Origin: Sphingomonas mali NBRC 15500 | GTDB lineage: Bacteria > Pseudomonadota > Alphaproteobacteria > Sphingomonadales > Sphingomonadaceae | Assembly: GCF_001598415.1 (NCBI RefSeq) | Contig: NZ_BCYX01000006.1 | Span: 1-64,000, forward strand | Length of the DNA stretch: 64,000 bases | Reading direction: 5' to 3' | In this document: piece after piece, positions 56,031-64,000 of the stretch | Numbering within the stretch: position 1 is the stretch's first letter | How the letters are laid out: every line of letters starts with the position of its first letter | The notes under the pieces: model-generated | Seen by the model: the letters and a program-made list of their open reading frames with translations, nothing else | The model's database searches: none | What the model was told of the DNA's origin: nothing | Program-made: the position numbers and the translations under genes

Positions 56031-57239
56031 ATGACTGAAACGGATATCTGCATTATCGGCGGCGGACCGGCCGGCATGGTCGCGGGGTTGCTGTTCGCGC
56101 GCGCCGGACTGAGGACGATCGTGCTGGAGAAGCACAAGGACTTCCTGCGCGATTTTCGCGGCGATACCGTCCATCCCTCGACCTTGCGCATCTTCAGCGA
56201 GCTCGGGCTGCTCGACGAATTGCTCCAGCGCCCGCACCAGAAGATCGAACGGTTGGGCGCGCGGATCGCCGGTCGCGACATGCAGATCGTCGATCTGACG
56301 CACCTTCATGTCCCGGCGCCGTATGTCGCGCTGATGCCGCAATGGGATTTCCTCGATTTCGTCGCCGATGCGGCGCGGCGCTATCCCACGTTCGACCTGC
56401 GCCAAAGCTGCGAAGGTACCGAGCTGATCGAGGAAAGCGGGCGGGTTTGCGGGGTCAGAACAGGCGAAGGCAAGGAGATCCGCGCGCGTCTGACGATCGC
56501 CGCGGACGGCCGCGATTCGCGGCACCGCGACGGCCTGCCCACGACGGTGATCGGGGCGCCGATGGACGTCTTCTGGTTCCGCATTCCCAAGGTTGCGAAG
56601 CCCGACAACGACACAATGGGCGTGTTCGACACCGGCATATTGTTCGTCCTGATCGATCGCGGCGATTATTATCAATGCGCCTTCGTTTTCCCCAAGGGCG
56701 GCGCCGAGAAGATCAGGGCCGAGGGTCTCGACGCGTTCCGCGATCGGGTACGCGCGATCGGACCGGAAACCGCGACGGTCGATCAGGGCGTGACGAGCTG
56801 GGACGACGTCAAGCTGCTCACCGTGACGGTGGACCGCCTCGATAAATGGGACCGGCCGGGCTTGCTCGTGATCGGCGACGCCGCGCACGCAATGTCACCG
56901 ATCGGCGGCGTCGGGATCAATCTGGCAGTGCAGGATGCGGTCGCCGCGGCGAATATCCTGGCCGCGCCGATGGCGGCAGGCGAGGACCCGGATCCGCTGC
57001 TCCACAAGGTGTACGACCGCCGAATCCGAGCGGTCAAACTGACCCAGGGAATGCAGCGAATGGTGCAGGACACGATCATCGCGCCGCTGCTCTCCAACAC
57101 CGAGCCGCTCGACGGGCCGCCACTCGCCGCGAAGCTACTCGATCGCATTCCGCTGCTGCGACGGATTCCCGCACAGATCATCGGCATGGGCTTCCGTCCC
57201 GAGCATGTGCGCTCGCCCGAGGCTGCCTCTCGTAAGTGA
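56031..57239 (+). CDS. FAD-dependent monooxygenase (PHBH/UbiH-type)
   Basis: A 402-residue aromatic-ring hydroxylase-like protein. The ADP-binding motif is DICIIGGGPAGMVAGLLFARAGLRTIVLEKH, the second FAD/NADPH motif is ARLTIAADGRDSRHR (DG at about residue 158), and the GD motif is LLVIGDAAHAMSPIGGVGINLAVQDAV. RGDTVHPSTLRIFSELGLLDE is characteristic of a monooxygenase subgroup. The substrate is not evident, and no pathway genes adjoin it. A dispersed repeat follows the stop at once. Confidence 0.9.
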   Translation: MTETDICIIGGGPAGMVAGLLFARAGLRTIVLEKHKDFLRDFRGDTVHPSTLRIFSELGLLDELLQRPHQKIERLGARIAGRDMQIVDLTHLHVPAPYVALMPQWDFLDFVADAARRYPTFDLRQSCEGTELIEESGRVCGVRTGEGKEIRARLTIAADGRDSRHRDGLPTTVIGAPMDVFWFRIPKVAKPDNDTMGVFDTGILFVLIDRGDYYQCAFVFPKGGAEKIRAEGLDAFRDRVRAIGPETATVDQGVTSWDDVKLLTVTVDRLDKWDRPGLLVIGDAAHAMSPIGGVGINLAVQDAVAAANILAAPMAAGEDPDPLLHKVYDRRIRAVKLTQGMQRMVQDTIIAPLLSNTEPLDGPPLAAKLLDRIPLLRRIPAQIIGMGFRPEHVRSPEAASRK

Positions 57240-57241
57240 CA

Positions 57242-57410
57242 CCCTCTCCCCTTGCGGGAGAGGGTGGGGCCCGCTCGGCGTTAGCCAGGTGGGAGGGTGA
57301 GGGGGCGAGCCGAAGGCTCGCGCGGCGTTTTGCGCCGCCCCCGCATCCAAGCTTCGCTAGGCGGCGAGCCGCCGAGCTACGCTATCCTTCTCCCACAAGG
57401 GGAGAAGGAT
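57242..57410. repeat. Dispersed repeat cluster between FAD monooxygenase and icd
   Basis: Two hairpins bracket the region: CCCTCTCCC with GGGAGAGGG (57242-57264) and ATCCTTCTCC with GGAGAAGGAT (57384-57410). Between them are GCCGAAGGC/GGCGAGCCGCC-type hairpins and a GGCGTTTTGCGCC hairpin. The outer arms are similar to each other but not identical. It occupies nearly all of the convergent gap, and icd's stop follows 12 bases later. Confidence 0.7.
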
Positions 57411-57421
57411 TAGGCGTCGAC

Positions 57422-58642
57422 TCAGGCCCAGCTGGCCATGCGCGTTTCGAGATTCTCGCGAACCGCCTCGAAGAACTGCTCGGTGGTCATCCACGCCTGA
57501 TCGGGGCCGATCAGCAGCGCGAGGTCCTTGGTCATCTTGCCGCTTTCGACGGTTTCGATGCAGACCTTCTCCAGTTCCTCGGCGAAGCGCGTCACGTCGG
57601 GCGTGCCGTCGAACTTGCCGCGATATTTGAGACCGCCGGTCCAGGCGAAGATCGACGCGATCGGGTTGGTCGAGGTCGCCTTGCCCTGCTGGTGCTGGCG
57701 ATAGTGGCGCGTGACGGTGCCGTGCGCGGCTTCGGCCTCGACGGTCTTGCCATCAGGCGAGAGCAGGACCGAGGTCATCAGGCCGAGCGAGCCGAAGCCC
57801 TGCGCGACCTGGTCCGACTGGACGTCGCCGTCGTAATTCTTGCAGGCCCAGACGAACTCGCCGCTCCACTTGAGCGCGCTGGCGACCATGTCGTCGATCA
57901 GGCGATGCTCGTAGGTGATGTTCGCTTCCTTGAACTTGTCGGCGAACTCGGCCTCGAACACTTCCTGGAACAGGTCCTTGAAGCGGCCGTCATAGGCCTT
58001 GAGGATCGTGTTCTTCGTCGACAGGTACACCGGCCACTTCAGGTTGAGGCCGTAGTGCATCGAGGCGCGCGCGAAATCGCGGATCGAATCGTCGAGATTG
58101 TACATGCCCATGGCGACGCCCGACGAGGGGAATTGGAACACTTCCTCCTCGATCTTGTCGCCATTGTCGCCGACCCAGGTCATGGTCAGCTTGCCCGGAC
58201 CGGGAACGCGGAAGTCGGTGGCGCGATACTGGTCGCCGAAGGCGTGACGGCCGACCACGATCGGCTTGGTCCAGCCCGGGATCAGGCGCGGGACGTTGGA
58301 GATCACGATCGGCTCGCGGAACACGACGCCGCCCAGGATGTTGCGGATCGTGCCATTGGGCGACTTCCACATCTTCTTGAGGTGAAATTCCTCGACGCGC
58401 TGCTCGTCGGGGGTGATCGTCGCGCACTTCACGCCGACGCCGTATTTCTGGATCGCCTTGGCGCTGTCGACGGTGACCTTGTCGTCGGTCGCGTCGCGAT
58501 GCTCGATGCCGAGATCGTAATAATCGAGGTCGATATCGAGATACGGCTTGATCAGGCGTTCACGGATCCATTCCCAGATGATCCGCGTCATTTCGTCGCC
58601 GTCGATCTCCACGACGGGCGTCTTCACCTTGATCTTCGCCAT
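57422..58642 (-). CDS. icd: NADP-dependent isocitrate dehydrogenase
   Basis: A 406-residue TCA-cycle enzyme that oxidatively decarboxylates isocitrate to 2-oxoglutarate with [29 protein letters not shown] begins the protein; the substrate-binding [24 protein letters not shown], the metal-binding aspartates in [30 protein letters not shown], and [22 protein letters not shown] [30 protein letters not shown] follow. Length and motifs match the dimeric NADP enzyme type of alphaproteobacteria and eukaryotes rather than E. coli Icd. It stands alone. Confidence 0.96.
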   Translation of the reverse strand: MAKIKVKTPVVEIDGDEMTRIIWEWIRERLIKPYLDIDLDYYDLGIEHRDATDDKVTVDSAKAIQKYGVGVKCATITPDEQRVEEFHLKKMWKSPNGTIRNILGGVVFREPIVISNVPRLIPGWTKPIVVGRHAFGDQYRATDFRVPGPGKLTMTWVGDNGDKIEEEVFQFPSSGVAMGMYNLDDSIRDFARASMHYGLNLKWPVYLSTKNTILKAYDGRFKDLFQEVFEAEFADKFKEANITYEHRLIDDMVASALKWSGEFVWACKNYDGDVQSDQVAQGFGSLGLMTSVLLSPDGKTVEAEAAHGTVTRHYRQHQQGKATSTNPIASIFAWTGGLKYRGKFDGTPDVTRFAEELEKVCIETVESGKMTKDLALLIGPDQAWMTTEQFFEAVRENLETRMASWA

Positions 58643-58707
58643 ATCCGCTTTCCTGATGGGGTTTGGTCGGGCCTCTAGGGTGAAGCGGGGAGGGGGGTCA
58701 AGCGCTA

Positions 58708-59037
58708 GGGTCTGTACTCGCTTAGCGCGAGGATCGTGATTGCCCGCGAGAGCCCGCCGACGAGGAGCGCAGCGCAGACGCGTAGCTTAAAGCTACGCGC
58801 AAGCAAGCGACGACGCTCGGCGGGTTCCTGCGGGCAACCGCGAAGCGGCGGGCCGATTTTGGCACCATGAACAGGTAAAACTGCCCCCGGCAGTTTTAGC
58901 CGTGTCCGGGGGACACGGCGACCTGTTCATCGTCGTCGCGCGTCGGTCACGATGCTATAAGCATCGCTCCCTCCTTGCTTCTAGCCGGACACCAAAATCG
59001 GCTCCGTGACGACCTCGCGTTAAGCGAGTACAGACCC
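58708..59037. mobile_element. MITE-like element, copy 2, upstream of psd
   Basis: A 330-bp element with 25-base terminal inverted repeats (58708-58732 and 59013-59037) differing at one position. Its interior is homologous, in reverse orientation, to 51147-51413, and adds extra hairpins (AAAACTGCC/GGCAGTTTT and CCGTGTCC/GGACACGG near 58880-58920, GATGCTATAAGCATC near 58950). The terminal repeats differ from those of copy 1. No ORF of note. The remaining parts of the 474-base gap contain nothing recognisable. Confidence 0.75.
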
Positions 59038-59116
59038 AAGCCCGCAACGTCGCGAGTGGAGCCCAACCTGCTTCCCGTGCATTGTACCGCACAGGCAACA
59101 CGGTTAGACGACGCGC

Positions 59117-59836
59117 ATGCCTTCACTCGATCCGCCGGAAATCGGCACGACCACCGTCAAGTGGCGCTTTCCGGCAATGCACCCGGAAGGGCGGCGCTAT
59201 GTCATCATCGCCGCCGTCGCGACATTGCTGTCGTTGGTCATCTGGAAAGTCCTGTTCTGGCCGCTGGCGTTCCTGACGCTGGGCGTCGCCGCCTTCTTCC
59301 GCGATCCGATCCGCGTCACGCCGCGCGACGACAGCCTGGTGATCGCGCCGGCCGACGGGCTGGTGACGATGATCCAGCCGGTCGTGCCGCCGGCGGAGCT
59401 CGACATATTGGGCACGGCCCCGCTGATCCGCGTCTCGATCTTCATGAGCGTGTTCGACGTCCATGTGAACCGCACGCCGATCCAGGGGATCATCCGCCGC
59501 GTCGTCTATATTTCGGGCAAGTTCCTCAACGCCGACCTCGACAAGGCAAGCGAAGAGAATGAGCGCCAGCACCTCGTCGTCGAAGGCAAGGATGGCCGGC
59601 TGATCGGCTTTACCCAGATCGCCGGGCTCGTCGCGCGCCGGATCGTCGCCTTCGTCAAGGAAGGCGACATGGTCGCCCCCGGCCAGCGCATCGGACTGAT
59701 CCGCTTCGGCAGCCGGGTCGACGTGTTCCTGCCCGCCGACACGGCCTGTCAGGTGATCCTGGGCCAGCGCACTATCGCGGGTGAGACGATCATTGGCCGG
59801 ATCGGCGGTGAAACGATGAGCGGCGTCACGCAGTGA
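59117..59836 (+). CDS. psd: Phosphatidylserine decarboxylase proenzyme
   Basis: A 239-residue membrane-linked enzyme that makes phosphatidylethanolamine. It has an N-terminal hydrophobic region ([34 protein letters not shown]) and [28 protein letters not shown]. The active form is produced by self-cleavage that turns a Ser into a pyruvoyl group; the relevant site is the GS of [12 protein letters not shown] near residue 195. [17 protein letters not shown] is the other signature. Its size is that of the short proteobacterial PSD class. It overlaps pssA by four bases (GTGA). Confidence 0.94.
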   Translation: MPSLDPPEIGTTTVKWRFPAMHPEGRRYVIIAAVATLLSLVIWKVLFWPLAFLTLGVAAFFRDPIRVTPRDDSLVIAPADGLVTMIQPVVPPAELDILGTAPLIRVSIFMSVFDVHVNRTPIQGIIRRVVYISGKFLNADLDKASEENERQHLVVEGKDGRLIGFTQIAGLVARRIVAFVKEGDMVAPGQRIGLIRFGSRVDVFLPADTACQVILGQRTIAGETIIGRIGGETMSGVTQ

Positions 59837-60639
59837 GACCGCCGCGCCCGCGACGGCTGCGACGGCCGACCTCGGGTCTGCCGTTACGGACGATCACCCC
59901 GAACGCGCTGACCGCGCTCGCGCTAAGCGCCGGACTGACCGGCGTGCGATTCGCAATCGGTGGCGACTGGCAGATGGCGGTCGTAATGATCCTGGTCGCC
60001 GGCGTGCTCGACGGCGTCGACGGGCAGGTTGCACGGATGCTGCGCGGCACCAGCCGATTCGGTGCCGAGCTCGATTCGCTCAGCGACGCCATCTCGTTCG
60101 GCGTGTCACCGGCGCTGATCCTCTATCTCTGGTCGCTGACCGACGCACCGCGCTTTGGCTGGATCTGTGCCTTGGTCTTCGCGGTATTCTGCGCGCTGCG
60201 GCTGGCGCGGTTCAACGCCCAGATCGACGCCACCGAACAGCCGCGCAAGTCCGCCGGCTATTTGACGGGCATTCCCGCGCCCGCGGGAGCGATCGGCGCG
60301 ATGCTGCCGCTCTATCTCTGGTTCATCACCGGCGAGCCCTGGCTGCGCTCGCCCTGGCTGGTGGCGCCGTGGATGGCGTTCATCGCCTTCCTGATGATTT
60401 CCAGCATCGCGACCTTCAGTTGGGGAGCGCTCAGGCTCAGGCGCCGCATCCGGTTCGAGGCATTGGCGGTGATCGTCGTGATCGGCGCCGCGCTCGTTTC
60501 GGCGCCCTGGCACACGCTGATTGGCCTTTGCCTGGTATATCTGGCGCTGATCCCGTTTAGCGCGCGCAATTATGCGCGGATCAGGCGGCAGCGCGCCAAT
60601 ATGTCGGCTGCGCCGAAACCGGCCGCACCGTTACCCTGA
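59833..60639 (+). CDS. pssA: CDP-diacylglycerol--serine O-phosphatidyltransferase
   Basis: A 268-residue integral membrane enzyme of the CDP-alcohol phosphotransferase family that makes phosphatidylserine. The catalytic motif [26 protein letters not shown] (about residues 59-84) is complete. About eight helices follow. Start is GTG at 59833, overlapping the psd stop (GTGA), so both steps to phosphatidylethanolamine are encoded together. Its last 59 bases overlap the end of a convergent small ORF. Confidence 0.94.
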   Translation: MRPPRPRRLRRPTSGLPLRTITPNALTALALSAGLTGVRFAIGGDWQMAVVMILVAGVLDGVDGQVARMLRGTSRFGAELDSLSDAISFGVSPALILYLWSLTDAPRFGWICALVFAVFCALRLARFNAQIDATEQPRKSAGYLTGIPAPAGAIGAMLPLYLWFITGEPWLRSPWLVAPWMAFIAFLMISSIATFSWGALRLRRRIRFEALAVIVVIGAALVSAPWHTLIGLCLVYLALIPFSARNYARIRRQRANMSAAPKPAAPLP

Positions 60640-60808
60640 TCGTCGTCGCGGCATGGCGTGGCGGTAGTGGCGGAACGATTGACCCGCGCCCCTTGCCGGC
60701 AAGCGCGGCCTGGATGCTGGGCAAAGCCGGGACGATGGTCGAATAAATGGTCGCGCCCGCCGCGACCAGCGCACCAGCGAACATCAGGATAGCAACGAAA
60801 GTGAACAT
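60581..60808 (-). CDS. Small membrane protein with SOS-type promoter
   Basis: A 75-residue ORF encoding an N-terminal membrane segment (FTFVAILMFAGALVAAGATIYS) and a basic, Pro-rich tail (PPLPPRHAATT...RRVTVRP). It has a good ribosome-binding site (AAGGGGAAG, 8 bases before ATG). Its 3' end overlaps pssA. The predicted promoter contains a LexA-type box (60899-60913), which suggests DNA-damage induction. Small SOS-induced membrane proteins that block division are known in other alphaproteobacteria (SidA, DidA of Caulobacter), but no sequence similarity to them is claimed. The ORF could still be fortuitous. Confidence 0.55.
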   Translation of the reverse strand: MFTFVAILMFAGALVAAGATIYSTIVPALPSIQAALAGKGRGSIVPPLPPRHAATTIRVTVRPVSAQPTYWRAAA

Positions 60809-60898
60809 TGCGGCTTCCCCTTTTGGCGGATCGCGATCCGTGCTGAACCAACCACTGGACGATTCAGATGTTCCGCGTCCTGTGGATGATCGCTGTAT

Positions 60899-60913
60899 GT
60901 TCTGTTGATGTTC
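60899..60913 (-). promoter_or_regulatory. LexA-type box within a leftward promoter
   Basis: On the plus strand this reads GTTC-TGTTGAT-GTTC, the GTTC-N7-GTTC box also found before recA. On the minus strand a -35 TTGACG (60918-60923) is followed 18 bases later by CATACA (60894-60899), so the box lies in the promoter spacer. It is about 91 bases upstream of the small ORF start at 60808. An extra 10-base inverted repeat (ATGTTCCGAT, 60908-60917 and 60931-60940) overlaps it. Relative to the gene it is in the opposite orientation to the recA box. Confidence 0.6.
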
Positions 60914-61093
60914 CGATCGTCAAGCGAAAAATCGGAACATAGCATGAATATTGCCGCGGCGGATCGATGCGTGTCGGACGAGTGTGTGTCCAAGCCGCTT
61001 GCCTTTCCCGGGACTTTGGACTAGGGGCCGCGCCTCAAACCCGCATGGGAAGCATCATAACCCGGTGCCGGACCTGCCTCCGCCATGATTGGC

Positions 61094-61123
61094 GCGGGGA
61101 ATTACAGGATTTTCGGTCCCCGC
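61094..61123 (+). promoter_or_regulatory. Hairpin in the rpsB leader
   Basis: GCGGGG (61094-61099) pairs with CCCCGC (61118-61123) around an 18-base loop, 34 bases upstream of the rpsB ATG and just before AACCGGAAGGAG. The bases 60914-61093 hold no other recognisable feature. A role in autogenous control of S2 is possible but not shown by the sequence alone. Confidence 0.35.
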
Positions 61124-61156
61124 TTCCCAGAGGAACAACCGGAAGGAGTTATCCCT

Positions 61157-61981
61157 ATGGCGGCACCTGTCGTCACCATGCAGCAATTGCTCGAAACGGG
61201 CGCACATTTCGGCCACCAGACCCACCGCTGGAACCCGAAGATGAAGCCGTATCTGTTCGGCGATCGCAACGGCGTCCACATCATCGACCTGTCGCAGACC
61301 GTGCCGCTGTTCGCGCGTGCGCTCGAATTCGTCAGCTCGTCGGTCGCGGCGGGCGGCAAGGTCCTGTTCGTCGGCACCAAGCGCCAGGCCCAGGAGCCGA
61401 TCGCCGACGCCGCGCGTCGTGCCGGACAGCATTTCGTCAACCACCGCTGGCTGGGCGGCATGCTCACCAACTGGAAGACGATCTCCAACTCGATCAAGCG
61501 CCTCAAGAGCCTCGAAGAGCAGCTCTCGGGCGACACGCACGGCCTGACCAAGAAGGAAGTGCTGCAGCTCACCCGTGAGAAGGACAAGCTCGAGCTGTCG
61601 CTCGGCGGCATCCGCGACATGGGCGGCGTTCCGGACGTGATGTTCGTGATCGACGCCAACAAAGAAGAGCTGGCGATCAAGGAAGCCAACACGCTGGGTA
61701 TCCCGGTCGTCGCGATCCTCGATTCGAACGTTTCGCCCGACGGCATCGCATTCCCGGTTCCGGCCAACGATGACGCGGCCCGCGCGATCCGCCTCTATTG
61801 CGAGGCGATCGCCATCGCCGCTACCCGTGGCGGCCAGCAGCGCCAGGCCAATGCCGGCGTCGACCTGGGTGCCCAGGTCGAGGCGCCGGTCGAGGAAGCG
61901 CTGAACGCAGAGCCTGTCGTCGCCGATGCGGCCCAGCAGGCCGAAATGACGGCCGAGGCCGAGCGTCAGATCGACGCCTGA
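61157..61981 (+). CDS. rpsB: 30S ribosomal protein S2
   Basis: A 274-residue component of the small ribosomal subunit. [81 protein letters not shown] and [31 protein letters not shown] are the S2 signatures. The C-terminal acidic Ala-rich extension is typical for alphaproteobacteria. ATG at 61157 has GGAAGGAG at the right distance; an upstream in-frame ATG at 61085 lacks similarity. It begins the rpsB-tsf-pyrH-frr cluster. Confidence 0.97.
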   Translation: MAAPVVTMQQLLETGAHFGHQTHRWNPKMKPYLFGDRNGVHIIDLSQTVPLFARALEFVSSSVAAGGKVLFVGTKRQAQEPIADAARRAGQHFVNHRWLGGMLTNWKTISNSIKRLKSLEEQLSGDTHGLTKKEVLQLTREKDKLELSLGGIRDMGGVPDVMFVIDANKEELAIKEANTLGIPVVAILDSNVSPDGIAFPVPANDDAARAIRLYCEAIAIAATRGGQQRQANAGVDLGAQVEAPVEEALNAEPVVADAAQQAEMTAEAERQIDA

Positions 61982-62068
61982 GCCGTCGCCTAACCGTCAT
62001 GCGGGCGGGGTAGGGCGACAACGCCCCGCCTCGCCCGCAACTACATTCTGACTAGAAGGATCGAAAAC

Positions 62069-63001
62069 ATGGCCGACATCACGGCAGCAATGGTCAAGGA
62101 CCTGCGCGAAAAGAGCGGCGCGGGCATGATGGACTGCAAGAAGGCGCTTGGCGAAGCCGGCGGCGACATGGATGCCGCGCTGGACTGGCTGCGCACCAAG
62201 GGTCTGGCGGCTGCCGCCAAGAAATCGAGCCGCACCGCGGCCGAGGGCCTGGTCGGAGTCGAGGTTTCGGGCACCAAGGGTGCCGCGGTCGAGGTCAATT
62301 CGGAAACCGACTTCGTCGCCAAGAACGATCAGTTCCAGACCTTCGTCCGCGACGTGACTTCGGTCGCGCTCGAATTGGGCGATGACATCGCGACGATCAA
62401 GGCGGCATCACTGGGCGGCAAGACCGTCGAGGAAGTGCTGACCAACAACATCGCGACGATCGGCGAGAATCAGACGCTGCGTCGCGCCAAGAAGCTCGAA
62501 GTGAGCAAGGGCGCGGTCGTGCCCTATGTCCACAATGCGCAGGCACCGGGCCTGGGCAAGATCGGCGTGCTCGTCGCGCTCGAGAGCGAGGCTCCGGCCG
62601 ACAAGCTCGAAGCGCTCGGCAAGCAGCTGGCGATGCACATCGCGGCGGCGTTCCCGCTGGCGCTGAACGAGGAAGACCTCGATCCGGCGGTGATCGAGCG
62701 CGAGCGCGCGATCGCCCAGGAAAAGGCGTCGGAGAGCGGCAAGCCGGCCGAGATCGTCGCCAAGATGGTCGACGGCGCGATCGCCAAGTACCGCAAGGAG
62801 AATGCCCTGGTCAGCCAGCTGTTCGTGATGGACGGCAAGACCAAGATCTCCGACGTGGTCGCCGCGGCCGCCAAGGAAGCGGGTTCGCCGATCGCGCTGA
62901 AGGACTATGTCCGTTTCCAGCTCGGCGAAGGCATCGAGAAGGAAGAATCGGACTTCGCGGCGGAAGTCGCGGCGGCGTCGGGCGTGCCTCAGCCGGCCTG
63001 A
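62069..63001 (+). CDS. tsf: Elongation factor Ts
   Basis: A 310-residue guanine-nucleotide exchange factor for EF-Tu. The N-terminal UBA-like module is [38 protein letters not shown], and [12 protein letters not shown] is the core signature. The full two-lobed core and coiled coil follow. It is 87 bases after rpsB, with a possible processed spacer. A terminator follows the stop. Confidence 0.97.
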   Translation: MADITAAMVKDLREKSGAGMMDCKKALGEAGGDMDAALDWLRTKGLAAAAKKSSRTAAEGLVGVEVSGTKGAAVEVNSETDFVAKNDQFQTFVRDVTSVALELGDDIATIKAASLGGKTVEEVLTNNIATIGENQTLRRAKKLEVSKGAVVPYVHNAQAPGLGKIGVLVALESEAPADKLEALGKQLAMHIAAAFPLALNEEDLDPAVIERERAIAQEKASESGKPAEIVAKMVDGAIAKYRKENALVSQLFVMDGKTKISDVVAAAAKEAGSPIALKDYVRFQLGEGIEKEESDFAAEVAAASGVPQPA

Positions 63002-63020
63002 TCCGACGTCTCGACCGAAG

Positions 63021-63052
63021 AAGGGGCCGCGTCGCGAGGCGCGGCCCTTTTT
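63021..63052 (+). terminator. Terminator downstream of tsf
   Basis: GGGCCGCG pairs with CGCGGCCC around TCGCGAGG, followed by five T residues, a classic factor-independent terminator. It is 19 bases after the tsf stop, so pyrH is likely to have its own promoter or to be expressed by read-through. Confidence 0.88.
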
Positions 63053-63126
63053 CGTATCCGCTAACCGCTTGGCTTCGGAGCGCAGCGCTCCTAAGGTCCG
63101 CGCCACTTCACGACCCGAAGGTGTAG

Positions 63127-63849
63127 ATGTCCAGCCCCGCCTATAAACGCATCCTCCTGAAACTCTCGGGCGAGGTCCTGATGAGCGATGGGGGCTTGGC
63201 GATCGACCCGATGGTCACCGCGCGCGTCGCGGGCGAGATCAAGGACGCCAGGGATGCCGGGCACGAATTGTGCGTCGTGGTCGGCGGCGGCAACATCTTT
63301 CGTGGGCTGTCCGCCGCGGCCAAGGGCATCGAGCGCGCGACCGCCGATTATATGGGTATGCTGGCGACGGTGATGAACGCGCTGGCGGTGCAGAACGCGC
63401 TCGAACAGGTCGGAGTCGATACCCGCGTGCAGTCGGCGATCCCGATGCAATCGGTATGCGAGCCGTTCATCCGTCGGCGCGCGATGCGTCACCTTGAAAA
63501 AGGCCGCGTGGTGATCTTCGCGGCGGGCGTCGGCTCGCCCTTCTTCACGACCGACAGCGGTGCTGCGCTGCGCGCGGCCGAAATGAATTGCGACGCCTTG
63601 TTCAAGGGCACGTCGGTCGATGGCGTCTACAATGCCGATCCGAAGAAAGATCCGGCAGCAAAACGTTATGAAACAGTTAGTTACGACACGGTGCTCGCGG
63701 ACAATCTGAAAGTCATGGACGCAAGCGCGATCGCCTTGTGCCGCGACAACAATATTCCGATCGTGGTGTTCAACATCCGCGAGCCCGGCAATCTTGCCTC
63801 GGTGCTGCGCGGAGAGGGCGTTTCGACGGTGGTACAAAGGGAAGGATGA
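63127..63849 (+). CDS. pyrH: UMP kinase
   Basis: A 240-residue amino acid kinase-family enzyme that phosphorylates UMP to UDP. It shows [23 protein letters not shown], the glycine-rich [43 protein letters not shown], and [38 protein letters not shown]. Length and motifs are normal for bacterial hexameric UMP kinases. It sits directly before frr. Confidence 0.97.
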   Translation: MSSPAYKRILLKLSGEVLMSDGGLAIDPMVTARVAGEIKDARDAGHELCVVVGGGNIFRGLSAAAKGIERATADYMGMLATVMNALAVQNALEQVGVDTRVQSAIPMQSVCEPFIRRRAMRHLEKGRVVIFAAGVGSPFFTTDSGAALRAAEMNCDALFKGTSVDGVYNADPKKDPAAKRYETVSYDTVLADNLKVMDASAIALCRDNNIPIVVFNIREPGNLASVLRGEGVSTVVQREG

Positions 63850-63852
63850 TAC

Positions 63853-64000
63853 ATGGCCGCCTATGACAAGGCCGATCTGGAACGCCGCATGGCGGGTGCG
63901 GTCGAAGCGCTGAAGCACGATCTCGGCGGGTTGCGGACCGGCCGCGCGTCGACCGCTTTGCTCGATCCGGTGACGGTCGAGGTGTACGGATCGCATATGC
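63853..64000 (+). CDS. frr: Ribosome recycling factor, N-terminal part (partial)
   Basis: The 5' part of frr, cut by the right window edge. The visible 49 residues ([46 protein letters not shown]) match the RRF N-terminus, including the LRTGRAS motif that binds the ribosome. It follows pyrH after three bases, as in the conserved rpsB-tsf-pyrH-frr order. RRF splits post-termination ribosomes with EF-G. Confidence 0.93.
   Translation, partial: MAAYDKADLERRMAGAVEALKHDLGGLRTGRASTALLDPVTVEVYGSHM

Noticed and set aside
54295..56034. 579-codon plus-strand frame opposite the antiporter gene
   Set aside because: Gln/Arg/His-rich shadow frame with no motif; the minus strand has clear membrane and RCK domains.
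1..64000. tRNA genes, CRISPR arrays, prophage or toxin-antitoxin pairs
   Set aside because: All gaps above about 100 bases were read on both strands; no tRNA-like TTCGA arms with acceptor stems, no regularly spaced repeats and no integrase or phage genes were seen.

Overview
The window is a gene-dense, GC-rich stretch of an alphaproteobacterial chromosome, most likely Sphingomonas or a close relative. The evidence is the CckA kinase, a GTTC-N7-GTTC type LexA operator in front of recA, rpsB-tsf-pyrH-frr order, a TonB-dependent receptor cluster, and many short dispersed hairpin repeats whose accidental translations (for example [19 protein letters not shown]) are typical of sphingomonad genomes. 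No tRNA, rRNA, CRISPR array, transposase or prophage was seen. Both ends cut genes: dnaE on the left (its 3' part) and frr on the right (its 5' part).

Layout. 1-6.8 kb: end of dnaE, an acyl-CoA synthetase, an NTF2-like protein, then a compact pyrimidine-degradation set rutB-rutC-rutD-rutA broken up by repeats. 6.9-12 kb: radical SAM protein, VOC protein, YbjN-like protein, and a leftward run of uracil-DNA-glycosylase-like gene, lytic transglycosylase and moaB. 12-21.2 kb: ETF-ubiquinone oxidoreductase, TPR protein, ispE (carrying an in-frame repeat), ilvD, a lipoprotein, the NAD(P)HX repair enzyme and an RNA methyltransferase, mostly with overlapping ends. 21.2-28.4 kb: truA-fmt diverging from recR, NYN-domain protein, DoxX, greB, a second lytic transglycosylase, dapA. 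28.4-35.1 kb: an accessory block of alkylsulfatase, MFS transporter and TonB receptor behind a structured leader, then two tandem DUF805 genes. 35.1-46 kb: smpB, M13 peptidase, an LptA-like gene, cckA, a response regulator, a purine salvage pair, recA, a methyltransferase and a GST. 46-57.2 kb: dicarboxylate symporter, M24 and M50 peptidases, TPR protein, alaS, a KefB-type antiporter and an FAD monooxygenase. 57.2-64 kb: icd, psd-pssA, a small SOS-type membrane ORF, rpsB, tsf, pyrH, frr.

The most unusual content is not in the housekeeping genes. (1) A small membrane-protein ORF at 60581-60808 sits behind a promoter whose spacer contains a LexA-type box like that of recA. (2) The alkylsulfatase operon begins with a predicted promoter followed at once by a three-way-junction RNA and a segment resembling SAM-II riboswitches, which fits sulfur control. 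(3) A 96-bp palindromic repeat is translated in frame inside ispE, and a shorter one inside dnaE. (4) Two copies of a 267-330 bp element with 25-bp terminal inverted repeats lie just upstream of alaS and psd. (5) Several hairpin repeats sit between convergent genes. Functional names rest on motif recognition and remembered family features; no database search was possible.
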